From positions 1,922,001 through 1,986,000 of the forward strand of contig NZ_JACVAE010000001.1 in the NCBI RefSeq assembly GCF_014851675.1: a stretch of 64,000 bases of DNA. Reading direction: 5' to 3'. The notes under the pieces were generated by a model. That model saw only the letters and a program-made list of their open reading frames with translations, was not told the origin of the DNA and searched no databases. This stretch comes from Rhizobium sp. ARZ01. Its GTDB lineage: Bacteria > Pseudomonadota > Alphaproteobacteria > Rhizobiales > Rhizobiaceae. This document shows, in pieces, positions 1-8,988 of the stretch. The translations under genes were made by a program, and so were the position numbers. How positions within the stretch are numbered: the first letter of the stretch is position 1; each line of letters starts with the position of its first letter.

Positions 1-1
1 G

Positions 2-277
2 CCGATCGCATGGGAAAGCACGACGTCGGTCTACATCAAGTACATCACCGACAGCCGCTACCAGAAATTCAGCCCAGAGGCGCGGAAGTGGTACAAGCCC
101 TATCGGTGCTCGTGCTGCACCGATGCAAGGGCAGCGGCTTTCGAGGAGGCGGCGGGGATTGCGGACGATCACGGCTTCATCAACGACGATCCGACCGGCC
201 ACGCCATCGCCGGGTTGATCCGCAGCCGCGCGCAGGATGGACGGCCCTGTGGAAAGCCTGTGGACGACAGCCCATGA
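2..277 (+). CDS. Hypothetical protein of integrated element (5' partial)
   Basis: An open frame enters from the left edge and stops with TGA at 275-277, leaving 91 visible residues. The protein has a Cys-x-Cys-Cys cluster (RCSCCTD) about a third of the way along, so a small metal site is possible, but no family is recognised. Its stop overlaps the ATG of the next gene by four bases (ATGA), the tight packing typical of phage and island genes. It lies two genes upstream of a tyrosine recombinase, so it probably belongs to the same mobile element. The true start lies outside the window. Confidence 0.6.
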   Translation, partial: PIAWESTTSVYIKYITDSRYQKFSPEARKWYKPYRCSCCTDARAAAFEEAAGIADDHGFINDDPTGHAIAGLIRSRAQDGRPCGKPVDDSP

Positions 278-480
278 GCAGAGCCCGTACTTACACCAAG
301 ACCGAGATAGCCGACGCTGCTGCCGCTGCGGCGATGCACGGCGTCCGTGTTATCATGCATCCGTCCGGTGAGATCGAGTTCTCGCCGCGCCATTTCGCTG
401 CCAAGCAAGAAGATGAGAGCAGCGGCGCAAAGGCGCTGAAGAGGTGGCTCAATGAAAGGGATGCTCGTCGGAGTGCATAA
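274..480 (+). CDS. Small hypothetical protein upstream of integrase
   Basis: A 68-residue protein starting at ATG 274, inside the ATGA overlap with the preceding gene, and ending 29 bases inside the integrase gene. The N-terminus is Ala-rich and predicted helical (TKTEIADAAAAAAMHGVRV), and the C-terminus is basic. Size and position directly before the integrase fit a small DNA-binding or excision-type protein of a genomic island. No helix-turn-helix can be asserted, so the function is open. The three overlapping genes look like one transcript reading toward the attachment site. Confidence 0.6.
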   Translation: MSRARTYTKTEIADAAAAAAMHGVRVIMHPSGEIEFSPRHFAAKQEDESSGAKALKRWLNERDARRSA

Positions 481-1489
481 GGTCAACGTCAAATTGGCGG
501 ATGGCTCCGTCGTAACCTACTACTATGCTTGGCGCGGCAAAGGTGCGCCACGCATCTCCTCGAAGCCGGGGACGAAGGCTTTCACGCAGGAATACATCAG
601 GCTAACTCGCGATCGGCAAAAGAAAGTCGTCGCTGGCACTATCGGCTCATTGATAGACGACTATCGCAAGACTGCCGGCTATCAGAAACTCGCCGCGTCG
701 ACCCGGCGGGACTATGAGCGGCAGTTCGCCACCATCCGCCTAGAGTTCGAGACCTTTCCCATCGAATCCATTGAGGAACGAGGAAGCCGCCGCATCTTCA
801 TCGTATGGCGCGATACGATGAAAGACGCCCCGCGTTCAGCCGACATGCACATCGCGCTTCTGGCACGCCTCTTTTCATGGGCAAAGGGGAACGAGCTTAT
901 CCTTCGGAATCCATTGGAAGAAGTCGAGCGGCTCCATGAAGGCACCCGGCGCGACATCATCTGGTCCGACGACCAATTGTCGGTACTGATCGAGAAGGCA
1001 GCGCCCCACATTCGCAACGTCGCTCTGATCGCCCTGTGGACTATGCAAAGGCAGGCCGACATCCTGGAGATGCCAACACTGGCTTTCGACGGGGGGAGAG
1101 TTTCGATCAAGCAGGGGAAGACAGGGGCAAGGGTCCGCATTGTCGCTGCACCGGACATTCTGCCAGTTCTCAGGAAGGCGAAGGAAGCCGAGCAGCAGCG
1201 CGTGCTTGTGAACTCATTTGGGCAGAACTGGACATCGAGCGGCTTCCGGGCGTCATGGCGCAAGGAGATGGCGAGGCTGGATATCAAAGGCGTCACCTTC
1301 CACGATCTGCGCGGAACGGCAATCACCTATGCCTATGCTCATCTGGACAGATCGCACGACGAAAAGATCAAGCTGATATCGGAGATTTCCGGCCATTCGG
1401 CAGAGGACGCCGAATCAATCATCCGCAAGCACTACCTCGCCGGACAGGAGGTAATCGACGCAATCGGTCGCGGAACAAAGAAAGCATAA
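452..1489 (+). CDS. Tyrosine-type site-specific recombinase (integrase)
   Basis: A 345-residue integrase of the tyrosine recombinase family, which integrates and excises a mobile element by strand exchange through a 3'-phosphotyrosine. Residues 60-160 look like the SAM-like core-binding domain and 165-340 like the catalytic domain. Catalytic residues can be placed: Arg200 (MQRQADIL), a Lys at 220-223, His284 and Arg287 in HDLRG, His315 in SGHS and the nucleophile Tyr328 in IRKHYLAG. The set is complete, so the enzyme should be active. The gene ends about 65 bases from the 3' end of tRNA-Lys, the classic position for an integrase beside its attachment site. It overlaps the preceding small gene by 29 bases. 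Confidence 0.93.
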   Translation: MKGMLVGVHKVNVKLADGSVVTYYYAWRGKGAPRISSKPGTKAFTQEYIRLTRDRQKKVVAGTIGSLIDDYRKTAGYQKLAASTRRDYERQFATIRLEFETFPIESIEERGSRRIFIVWRDTMKDAPRSADMHIALLARLFSWAKGNELILRNPLEEVERLHEGTRRDIIWSDDQLSVLIEKAAPHIRNVALIALWTMQRQADILEMPTLAFDGGRVSIKQGKTGARVRIVAAPDILPVLRKAKEAEQQRVLVNSFGQNWTSSGFRASWRKEMARLDIKGVTFHDLRGTAITYAYAHLDRSHDEKIKLISEISGHSAEDAESIIRKHYLAGQEVIDAIGRGTKKA

Positions 1490-1491
1490 AC

Positions 1492-1520
1492 TGTAAAATG
1501 CTGGCTTTGGTGTAAAATGC
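1492..1520 (+). repeat. Two direct copies of a 10-bp repeat beside the integration site
   Basis: The decamer tgtaaaatgc occurs at 1492-1501 and again at 1511-1520, a 19-base period, between the integrase stop and the tRNA-Lys 3' end. Short direct repeats here could be arm-type integrase binding sites. That role is inferred from position only. Confidence 0.4.
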
Positions 1521-1552
1521 GGGTTGGTAGAATGCCGCTAAGTGTTTGATTT

Positions 1553-1628
<76 letters not shown>

Positions 1629-1660
1629 GTCCAGAACCGCGTCGCTGCGGTCTGATGGGG

Positions 1661-1689
1661 CGTATAATGGCCTTGGCCGACCTTGTCTA
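1661..1689 (-). promoter_or_regulatory. Probable promoter of tRNA-Lys
   Basis: On the minus strand a TAGACA box (1689-1684) lies 17 bases before TATACG (1666-1661), about 30 bases upstream of the mature tRNA. Both boxes resemble sigma-70 consensus. Position supports it; no transcript evidence is available. Confidence 0.5.
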
Positions 1690-1871
1690 CCCATCCTTCT
1701 AACTTTTGTTTCGATTGGCACGATTTTTTTGTGTGCGCCGATGAAAGGCGTGGTCGCTGGCCACCCAGCGCGCTTGGGGAGTCGCCCCGCGACCGGGCAA
1801 GCGATTGGAATGGCGCGGAAAAACGTGTGCGGATCGGGCCCTCGACCGGAGCAGAATCCGTTCCCGAGCCC

Positions 1872-2789
1872 CTAGAGATCCAGCGTGCCCGATGCGATAC
1901 GAATGGCCTGCCCACCGATGCGCGCACCGGCGATTTGTCCCGCGGCGATGTCGAGATGCAGATGGATAAACGACGGGCGCCCCATCTCGACGCCCTGCTC
2001 GACCAGGATCGGATGATGGCCGTCAACCAACTGGTCGAAGAAATGGATCGCGCCGGAAAGTGCCGCCACGGCGGCCCCGGTCGCTGGATCCTCCGAAATT
2101 CCCATCTCGGGCGCGAACATGCGGGCGTGGAAGCGGGCCAAATGGTTGACCCCGCCGCGACAGTAGAGATAGGCGGACGCCAGCCGCCCTTCCGCGAACG
2201 GAACGCAGCGCTGCCACGCGGTCGCGTCGAATTCTGCCGCCGACGCGGCGAGGAGATCATGAACTGGCACCATTACGAAGGCGACGCCTGCGCTCCAGAG
2301 GGAAGGCACGTGATTCTCGAAGCCGATCTGATTTGGCTTCAACCCGAAAGCGTCCGCGATAGCCTGACGGTCGAGCGCAGCATCCAGCCGGACGGATTTC
2401 CGCGGCAGGTCGAACTCGGCAAAGGAAGCACCTTCTGCAGGAAGTTTCACCGCACAACGGACGGGCCCGATGTTCTCTTCCAGGACGCTGACGAGATCAA
2501 GCGGCCTTCCGTTGCCACCGTTCAGCGTCTCCGCGATGGCAACCGCCGCACCGACGGTGGGGTGACCAGCAAAAGGCAACTCGCAGCCCGGCGTGAAGAT
2601 ACGCACCCGCGCCGTATGGGCAGGGTTTTTTGCCCGCTGCACGAAAACGGTCTCGGACAGGTTGAACTCGCCGGCAATCGCCTGCATTTCCGCATCGTCC
2701 AACCCATCGGCATCGAAGACGACCGCGAGCGGATTGCCCGCGAGCCGGCGGTTGGTGAAAACGTCATAGATGGCGTATCGGCGCGACAC
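1872..2789 (-). CDS. PhzF-family isomerase-like protein
   Basis: This protein belongs to the PhzF (phenazine biosynthesis) / diaminopimelate-epimerase-like fold. Members outside phenazine clusters are isomerases of mostly unknown substrate, and there are no phz genes here. The conserved catalytic Glu is in NLSETVF, and it becomes residue 46 if translation starts at GTG 2789, matching the usual Glu45-46. That GTG has a GGGAG ribosome site seven bases upstream, so it is preferred over the in-frame ATG at 2831. Further family motifs are GCELPFAGHPTVG and EDPATGAAVAALSG. It is the last gene of a minus-strand run with a Nudix protein and an EEP-family enzyme. Length is about 305 residues, normal for the family. 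Confidence 0.85.
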   Translation of the reverse strand: MSRRYAIYDVFTNRRLAGNPLAVVFDADGLDDAEMQAIAGEFNLSETVFVQRAKNPAHTARVRIFTPGCELPFAGHPTVGAAVAIAETLNGGNGRPLDLVSVLEENIGPVRCAVKLPAEGASFAEFDLPRKSVRLDAALDRQAIADAFGLKPNQIGFENHVPSLWSAGVAFVMVPVHDLLAASAAEFDATAWQRCVPFAEGRLASAYLYCRGGVNHLARFHARMFAPEMGISEDPATGAAVAALSGAIHFFDQLVDGHHPILVEQGVEMGRPSFIHLHLDIAAGQIAGARIGGQAIRIASGTLDL

Positions 2790-2858
2790 GAAGTACTCCC
2801 TCAGACGAACGTCTTGTCGGGCAAACTGCACGACGTATCTGCTCCCGGCAAGGACAAA

Positions 2859-3605
2859 TCACCGCTGTCCCCGATCGAAGAACCAGCGCAAGATCGGAGG
2901 CATGAAGGCGGCATAGGAATGGCGTTGCGGGTCGCTGTCGAAGATTGCAACTGCACAGTCAATTTCCGGGCAGGCCTGCGTGCGCCTGTTGCGCTCGATC
3001 TGCGCGAGCAGTGCGTCGGCCATCTCCCCGAACCGGAATATCTTGAAGACCGTAATGACCTTATCGATGTGAAGGGCATGATAGCCCTGCCCGACCGTCG
3101 CCGCCTTGCGGAGATCGAACCCTATTTCTTCTTCGGCTTCGCGCATCATGTTGGCATCCAGGTCGCACAGGCCGTCGCAGACATCGTACGCATCGAGGGA
3201 ACCGGCTGCACAATAGACGCGCCCAGGGTTTGCCGTATGCGAGCCCATGCGGATTGCGATGACGGCGCCATCACTGGAAACGACCAGCGGCATACCGAAG
3301 AGATGGTAGCCGCCGCCCGGCGGCCGTCTCTTCCGCCACAATAGGAATGCGGAAAAGGGAACGAAGTGAGCCGTTGACGAGATCGCACCGTCCGAGATCT
3401 CGACATCGCTTTGCAACAGCATCTTGTCATTGTAGAGGGCCGGATTGGCACTCACTTCCGCTTGCCAATTCGCCTCGATTGCCGCGCGCTCCTCAAGATG
3501 AAACGGATGTGGTTCACCGGAAACGCGAATTCCGACCCGCGCGATGGGGAAGACTTCCCCCTCCTTGGGCCAGGCTCTCGCTGAGGTTTCCCCGGGCGGG
3601 CGCAT
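2859..3605 (-). CDS. Nudix-like hydrolase domain protein
   Basis: A 248-residue protein starting at ATG 3605, whose A is shared with the TGA stop of the upstream gene (TGATG), indicating translational coupling. The Nudix box is recognisable by REAEEEIGF, which supplies the metal-binding glutamates, but the upstream Gx5E half of the box (around AAGSLDAYDV) is degenerate. Hydrolysis of a nucleoside-diphosphate-linked substrate is therefore likely but the substrate is unknown. An N-terminal region of about 90 residues precedes the Nudix fold. Neighbours are an endonuclease/exonuclease/phosphatase enzyme and a PhzF protein, suggesting a small nucleotide or metabolite clean-up operon. Confidence 0.75.
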   Translation of the reverse strand: MRPPGETSARAWPKEGEVFPIARVGIRVSGEPHPFHLEERAAIEANWQAEVSANPALYNDKMLLQSDVEISDGAISSTAHFVPFSAFLLWRKRRPPGGGYHLFGMPLVVSSDGAVIAIRMGSHTANPGRVYCAAGSLDAYDVCDGLCDLDANMMREAEEEIGFDLRKAATVGQGYHALHIDKVITVFKIFRFGEMADALLAQIERNRRTQACPEIDCAVAIFDSDPQRHSYAAFMPPILRWFFDRGQR

Positions 3606-4708
3606 CAGACGTCCAGCGTCATGACGACCGGGCAATGGTCGGAAGCCTTCGGCCGGTCCCAGCCAATGCGCGGATAGCGATCCACCGCCTGCCCTGGCGG
3701 AAAGATCGTTCGATAGGGCTGCCCGGATCGGATGACCTCCGGAACCCTCGTGTGGTTGCGACGGGCGAGCGCGGGCGACAGCAGGATATAGTCCAACTGA
3801 CACAGATGCCGATCGTCCGGCCCCATATTGTGATAGAGCGTCCAGCGATCGTCGTCCGGTCGGAGCAGCATGGGGTTTTCGACGAAACCGTCCTTGGTGA
3901 GGACGTCAAGTGCGCTTCTGTCCTCTACGACCCGCCGAAACGCATAGCCGTTGCGCCGATCACCCTCTACGACGAGCTTCTCCTGATAGTCGTTCATGTC
4001 GCCGCAAATGGCGAAATGCTTGTTGGCGGTATTTCCCGTACCGAAGCGATCCTCGATGATGCGACGCACAGCCTTCGCCTCGGCCACCCGCACCGGCATG
4101 GTGGAGGAGCGGCCGTCGAGTCCGTCGCGCCCCGGTCCCATCGACTTGAAGTGCACGACGAAGAGGGTTAGCGGCCTTCCCCCGATCCTCAGGTCCAGTT
4201 CCAGGCAGTCTCGCTTGAAAATGCGATCGTCCGGCAAGAGCGGCGCGAGTTCCGGAACATAAATGTCAAAGTCGCGGTACGTGGCGCCGGCGTGGCTGCG
4301 AACATCGACACATTCGATTTTCTGGCCGTCGAGCGTCTGCTCGCGCATCAGCACGGCAACGTCGATTCCGCGCTTGTCGTTCCCCTCGATCAGGTATTGC
4401 TGTCGATAGCCGTTGCCGACCATCTTGAACAGATAGCCATATTCGAAAGCCTGCAGCGCCTCCATGTTGTCGACCTCCTGCAGGCAGAGGATGTCGGCAT
4501 CAGCATCGGCGATCGCAAGCGCGGATTGCTGGCGGGCGTCGTCTGTCAGCGCGATCGTGCGCGCCTCCTCCAGACGCTGGTACTCAGCCTCGCTGCGAAT
4601 GTTGAAGAGCCGAAGCACCCGATCCTGACGCGTCTGGTTGCGAAAACCGACCGATTCGAACCGAGACATGAGATTTTCTACGTTGAAGGTGGCGAGGCGA
4701 AGAGACAT
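3605..4708 (-). CDS. Endonuclease/exonuclease/phosphatase family protein
   Basis: A 367-residue member of the metal-dependent EEP (DNase I-like) superfamily. The active-site landmarks are all visible in order: FNVENL at residues 8-13, LQEVDN with the metal-binding Glu, a VVHFKS strand, GDMNDY with Asp/Asn, LDYILLS, and the C-terminal SDHCPVV with catalytic Asp-His. No signal peptide is seen, so it should act in the cytoplasm. Substrate could be nucleic acid or a phosphoester; the sequence does not decide. It is the first gene of the run that continues into the Nudix and PhzF genes. Confidence 0.88.
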   Translation of the reverse strand: MSLRLATFNVENLMSRFESVGFRNQTRQDRVLRLFNIRSEAEYQRLEEARTIALTDDARQQSALAIADADADILCLQEVDNMEALQAFEYGYLFKMVGNGYRQQYLIEGNDKRGIDVAVLMREQTLDGQKIECVDVRSHAGATYRDFDIYVPELAPLLPDDRIFKRDCLELDLRIGGRPLTLFVVHFKSMGPGRDGLDGRSSTMPVRVAEAKAVRRIIEDRFGTGNTANKHFAICGDMNDYQEKLVVEGDRRNGYAFRRVVEDRSALDVLTKDGFVENPMLLRPDDDRWTLYHNMGPDDRHLCQLDYILLSPALARRNHTRVPEVIRSGQPYRTIFPPGQAVDRYPRIGWDRPKASDHCPVVMTLDV

Positions 4709-4868
4709 CAGAATACAACCATTGCAATGACGCGGAGTTTATACGCAGTCGGCCAAATGGGAAGCGCCGATGCCGTATCATGTTGGTTGGATGGCGGTCC
4801 GTGGCTTCGTTTGATCGATGGCAGGCACGACCCTGTGATGACCGATCTTAGAGAAAGGCAGCCCCTGC

Positions 4869-4888
4869 GCCCGGCTGAACCGCCGGGC
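4869..4888 (-). terminator. GC-rich hairpin after the aminotransferase gene
   Basis: A perfect 7-bp stem (gcccggc / gccgggc) with a 6-base loop lies about 35 bases past the aminotransferase stop. No clear T-run follows on either strand, so intrinsic termination is only possible. Confidence 0.35.
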
Positions 4889-4921
4889 ACCCTTTCAAGT
4901 AACGACACGCGAACTTGCTGC

Positions 4922-6142
4922 TTAAGCAAGTTCCTCGCGGATCAAAGCGCCCAGACGGGAAATACCCTGATCAATCGTCTTCTCGTCCGCGCAGGAGAAG
5001 GAGATTCGGAAAGTGTTTGCACCGCTGCCGTCGGCGTGGAACGCCTTGCCCGGAACGAAAGCGACCTTCTTCTTCTCGATCGCCTTGGCGAGCAGGCTGG
5101 CACCATCCATACCCTTCGGAAGCGTCACCCAGATGAACATGCCACCTTCCGGCTTGGTCCAGCTGACACTCTCCGGCATGTACTTGGCGAGTGCCGTCAG
5201 CATCGCGTCGCGGCGCTTGCTGTAGGCGGCCTTGATCTTCTTCACCTGCGCGTCGAAGCCGCGCTCGGCAACATGGGCGATCGCCATCTGGTTGATGGTG
5301 GAGGAATGCAGGTCGGCTGCCTGCTTCATCAGCACGAGCTTGCGGATGACATCGGCATTGGCAACGACGTAACCGACACGCAGGCCCGGTGCGAGCGTCT
5401 TGGAGAAGCTGCCGCAATAGATGGTGCGGGTGGCATTGATGTTACCGCCCTTGCGCGCCAGTTCCAGCGCCAGGATCGGCGGGATCGCCTCGCCGTCGTA
5501 GCGCAGCGACTGGTAGGCGGCGTCCTCGATGATGGCAATGTCGAGTTCGTCCGCAAGATCGATGAGTTTCTCACGGTCACCACGATCGACGGTCTCGCCC
5601 GTGGGATTGGAGAAGTCGGCAGAAAGATAGGCGAACTTTACCTTGCCGCCGGCCTCCTTGGCCGTCTGGCGGTAGCCTTCCGGCGTGCGGTTGCCGTTCA
5701 GCGTCAGTTGGTCGTAGTTCGGCTCATAGGCATTGAAGGCCTGCAGCGCACCAAGGTAAGTCGGCCAGGTGACGAGCGCGGTGTCACCGGGAGAAAGGAA
5801 GAGTTTGCCGAGATAGTCCAGTCCCTGCTGTGAGCCGGAAACGATGAAGACATTGTCGGCCGAACAGCTGACGTCGAGCTTTTTCATCTCGCCTGCAAGC
5901 CACTCGCGCAGCGCCTTGTAGCCTTCGCTGACGGAGTACTGGAGTGCTGCGTCCACCGCGCTGCCGGAGAAGATGTCCGCATAGGCTGCCTTGAAGTCCT
6001 GACCCGGAAAGAGCGCCGGGTCGGGAATTCCGCCGGCAAAAGAGATAATGTCGGGGCGGTCCAGAAGCTTAAGAAGTTCACGGATTTCCGACGCCTTCAT
6101 CCGGGATGAACGCGTGGCAAAGATATCTTCCCAATTCAGCAT
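4922..6142 (-). CDS. PLP-dependent aminotransferase, class I/II (2-aminoadipate/aromatic type)
   Basis: A 406-residue fold-type I aminotransferase. The pyridoxal-phosphate lysine lies in SFSKTLAPGLRVGY, the phosphate/ring contacts in SGSQQGLDYLGKLF and the Asn/Asp contacts in NPTGETVD and IIEDAAYQSLRY. This pattern and the N-terminal FAGGIPDPALFP match the MocR-like/LysN group that includes 2-aminoadipate and aromatic or branched-chain aminotransferases. The exact amino donor cannot be read from sequence. ATG 6142 has GAGGAA seven bases upstream. The gene stands alone, 163 bases from a divergently unrelated neighbour reading in the same direction. Confidence 0.88.
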   Translation of the reverse strand: MLNWEDIFATRSSRMKASEIRELLKLLDRPDIISFAGGIPDPALFPGQDFKAAYADIFSGSAVDAALQYSVSEGYKALREWLAGEMKKLDVSCSADNVFIVSGSQQGLDYLGKLFLSPGDTALVTWPTYLGALQAFNAYEPNYDQLTLNGNRTPEGYRQTAKEAGGKVKFAYLSADFSNPTGETVDRGDREKLIDLADELDIAIIEDAAYQSLRYDGEAIPPILALELARKGGNINATRTIYCGSFSKTLAPGLRVGYVVANADVIRKLVLMKQAADLHSSTINQMAIAHVAERGFDAQVKKIKAAYSKRRDAMLTALAKYMPESVSWTKPEGGMFIWVTLPKGMDGASLLAKAIEKKKVAFVPGKAFHADGSGANTFRISFSCADEKTIDQGISRLGALIREELA

Positions 6143-6305
6143 GGGGGGGTTCCTCGGAATTTTGTAATGTGGGAGAGGATCACACCGGTCGAATTAAGTC
6201 AACGTTACTGACCTATAATCAAACTCTCCAAGAGAGGCGGTACCACTGCCGCAATCGGGCGGCAAGAGCACATCGACGGCGGATTGTGGCGGACCATGCC
6301 TCGCC

Positions 6306-8882
6306 TTACCCGGAAATGGTCCGCTTCAACCGCTCCTGCAACTCGCGTGCATTCGCAAAACCGTCTCGCCAGCGCTCGGAACGCACGAATTCAACGAGTT
6401 CCGCCTCCGGCATCGGCCTGGCCAGGGCAAACCCCTGCAGGATATCGCAGCCCATGTCGCGCAGAAGTTGGACATGCGCTTCCGTTTCCACTCCCTCGGC
6501 TGTGACAGTGATATCCAGCGAACGGCCTATTTCGATGATCGTGCTGACCAGACGGCGCTGCCCGGCACTGCGCGCAATCGGTTTCACCAACTGGCGGTCG
6601 ATCTTCAGTCGCCGTGGAAGCAGCTTCATGAGGCTGACGATCGACGCGTGGCCGGTGCCGAAATCGTCAATCTCGATCTCAATCCCCAGCCGGCGGATAT
6701 CAGCAAGATTGTCGAGCACCGCGCGGTCGCAGTCGTCAAGGAAGATGGACTCCAGCAGTTCGAACGAAAGACGTCCGGGCTCGATCGCGAGCGCCCCAAG
6801 CGATGCCCCCAACTCCGGATCGTGCAAACGACGCGACGAGACATTCACCGATAGCTTCGGAACCCTGACACCGGCATCGTCCCAGTTGCGCAGATCACCG
6901 AGGGCGCGCTCGAGGATTTGTCGATCGATCGCAGCTACGACGTGGAGGTCTTCCGCGATCGCAAGGAATGCATCAGGCGAAAGGATTCCTCGCTCAGGGT
7001 GATCCCATCGCGCAAGCGTCTCCACCCCCACGAGATCGAGTGTCCGCGCACAGAATTGCGGCTGGTAATACGGGACGAAGCGAAGCTGCTCGAGCCCCGC
7101 CATGATCTCGTCTGCCGTCTTCTTGCTGACGATGATCTGCGCCTGGAAGTCGCTGGTGAAGAACTCATGGCGGCTGCGTCCCTTGTTCTTCGCGCGGTAG
7201 AGAGCAAGATCCGCATTGATCAGCAACTGCTTTCCGTCGATCGAAGGGCCGACAGCGCTGGCGATGCCGATGCTGGCGCCAAACCGGCAAACATGCCCGT
7301 CGAAAACGACTGGCTGTCGCATGGCGATCACGATACGATCCGCCAGTTCACCGAGGTTTCGCTTCGCGGAACCGCAGACAAGAAACACGAACTCGTCGCC
7401 GCCGATCCGGGCGACAAAGTCATCAGGCCCCATATGCGCCTTCAGTACCCCGGCAGCATGATTGAGCATGCCGTCGCCTGCTGTGTGGCCGAGCGTGTCG
7501 TTGATTTCCTTGAAACGGTCCAGGTCGATATGGAGGATCGATAGTCGGGTGCCGTCCTTCGATGCCTGCAATGCGCGCTCGTCGAGCGCAGTATCGAGGT
7601 AGCGACGATTGGGAAGACCGGTGAGATGGTCGTGCAGGGCGGTGTATTCGATGCGTGCCCTCGCCTCCTCCAGAGCCGTGCTGCGCGCCTCGGCCAGATC
7701 GCGTGCGCGCTGGAGTTCTTCCTGCAGCAGGACATCTTCCGTCACGTCCCAATTGGCACCGACCAGTCTCGGCACACCATTCAGGTCGACAAAGGGGGCC
7801 GCTCGCGCCCTGATGTAGCGGGTTTCGCCATCACAGCGGACAATCCGGAAGGCACTACTGAATTCGGACCAGGCCGCAAGCCCCGTTTCCACTGCCGCCG
7901 AAGCTCTGACCCTGTCGTCCGGGTGAATTGCGTCTTCCCAATCATTGGGGCCAACCGCGCTACTGTTCATGCCGTACATCTGCAGCATGCGCTCGTCCCA
8001 TTGAACGGCGCGACTGTCCAAATCGACTTCGAATACCCCGATCCCGGAAATATCCAGCGCCAGTTCCAGCCGCCGGGACATCTGCGCAAGCATTTCTTCC
8101 GCATTTTTCCGCTCGGTGATGTCGGTATCGGTACCAGCGATCCGCGATGGCTTGCCGTCGGCGCCGTACTCGACAACAGCGCCTCGGCTTTCGATCCATA
8201 TCCAGTGTCCGTCGCGATGCCGCTCGCGATAGGAGAACACGCTGAACGCAGCCTCGGCGGTTTCCTGCTTGGCGATTTCTGCCAGCACGCTTTCGCGGTC
8301 ATCCGGATGGACATTCCGGATCCAGCGCCCCAGCTCGCCGTCCACTTCTTCGTCCGGGTCCATGCCGCGCATCGCCTTCCACTGCTTCGAGTAGAAGAGC
8401 TCGCCCTTTGCAAAATCATGATCCCAGACGCCCTGCCCGGCGCTTTCCAGCGCGTGGTTCCAGCGGCTCTCACGGTCGGCAAGGTCAAGTTCGCGACGTT
8501 TGTGCCCGTCTATGTCGATCAGTTGAACAGCAAACAGAGCACTTTCTGCTCCGCTGCACTTCACGACCGCCAGGAGACACCAGAGCGGTGTGCCGTCACT
8601 GCGACGGATTTGTAGCTCCAACGGCGCGGCCGTTACGCTGCCGGCAATGACGGCATCGAGCTCCGACGCCAGCACTCCGGCATCATCGCCATACGCGAGC
8701 TGGCTCAGCGACGGTAGTTCCGATACTCCGGCAGCGTCGACAATCCGCAGAAACGCCGCATTGGCTGAGATGAAGGCGAAATCGCTATCAACCGTTCCTA
8801 TGCCGAAAGGCGAAAACTCCACGACCGCCTCAAGGCGATCGCTCTCGCGCTGTAACGAGTTCGGATTGTGCGATAATGCCAT
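6306..8882 (-). CDS. PAS-PAS-PAS-GGDEF-EAL cyclic-di-GMP signalling protein
   Basis: An 858-residue soluble signalling protein with three PAS domains (about residues 15-125, 145-255 and 280-390), a short coiled linker, a GGDEF domain (about 425-585) and an EAL domain (about 600-845). The GGDEF site is intact (RIGGDEFVF), so diguanylate cyclase activity is possible. The EAL signature reads GVETLARW, keeping the metal-binding Glu, and DDFGTG is intact, so phosphodiesterase activity is also possible. No membrane segment is seen. ATG 8882 is preferred over an in-frame TTG at 8912. Which activity dominates cannot be told; the PAS domains presumably sense a ligand or redox state. Confidence 0.93.
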   Translation of the reverse strand: MALSHNPNSLQRESDRLEAVVEFSPFGIGTVDSDFAFISANAAFLRIVDAAGVSELPSLSQLAYGDDAGVLASELDAVIAGSVTAAPLELQIRRSDGTPLWCLLAVVKCSGAESALFAVQLIDIDGHKRRELDLADRESRWNHALESAGQGVWDHDFAKGELFYSKQWKAMRGMDPDEEVDGELGRWIRNVHPDDRESVLAEIAKQETAEAAFSVFSYRERHRDGHWIWIESRGAVVEYGADGKPSRIAGTDTDITERKNAEEMLAQMSRRLELALDISGIGVFEVDLDSRAVQWDERMLQMYGMNSSAVGPNDWEDAIHPDDRVRASAAVETGLAAWSEFSSAFRIVRCDGETRYIRARAAPFVDLNGVPRLVGANWDVTEDVLLQEELQRARDLAEARSTALEEARARIEYTALHDHLTGLPNRRYLDTALDERALQASKDGTRLSILHIDLDRFKEINDTLGHTAGDGMLNHAAGVLKAHMGPDDFVARIGGDEFVFLVCGSAKRNLGELADRIVIAMRQPVVFDGHVCRFGASIGIASAVGPSIDGKQLLINADLALYRAKNKGRSRHEFFTSDFQAQIIVSKKTADEIMAGLEQLRFVPYYQPQFCARTLDLVGVETLARWDHPERGILSPDAFLAIAEDLHVVAAIDRQILERALGDLRNWDDAGVRVPKLSVNVSSRRLHDPELGASLGALAIEPGRLSFELLESIFLDDCDRAVLDNLADIRRLGIEIEIDDFGTGHASIVSLMKLLPRRLKIDRQLVKPIARSAGQRRLVSTIIEIGRSLDITVTAEGVETEAHVQLLRDMGCDILQGFALARPMPEAELVEFVRSERWRDGFANARELQERLKRTISG

Positions 8883-8988
8883 AGACCGCCTGCTGCCAGA
8901 AACACGCAGCAAGCTTCTGAGAATTGAATGAAATTCCGATTAATGCGGCCATCACAATCATGCATCAGCCGCCACGGAGCAGTACACG

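Noticed and set aside
10..273. N-terminal part of a 156-codon frame starting at base 10
   Set aside because: The first 88 codons are out of frame with the partial gene at 2-277 and look like noise; only the part from ATG 274 is kept.
1683..3344. Long plus-strand open frame (553 codons) opposite the PhzF and Nudix genes
   Set aside because: It is antisense to two genes with clear motifs and its own translation is Arg-rich without a recognisable domain; high GC makes such mirror frames common.
4292..5833. Plus-strand open frame of 513 codons
   Set aside because: Antisense to the EEP and aminotransferase genes, whose active-site motifs are intact.
7626..8615. Plus-strand open frame of 329 codons
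   Set aside because: Mirror of the PAS-GGDEF-EAL gene; no domain of its own.
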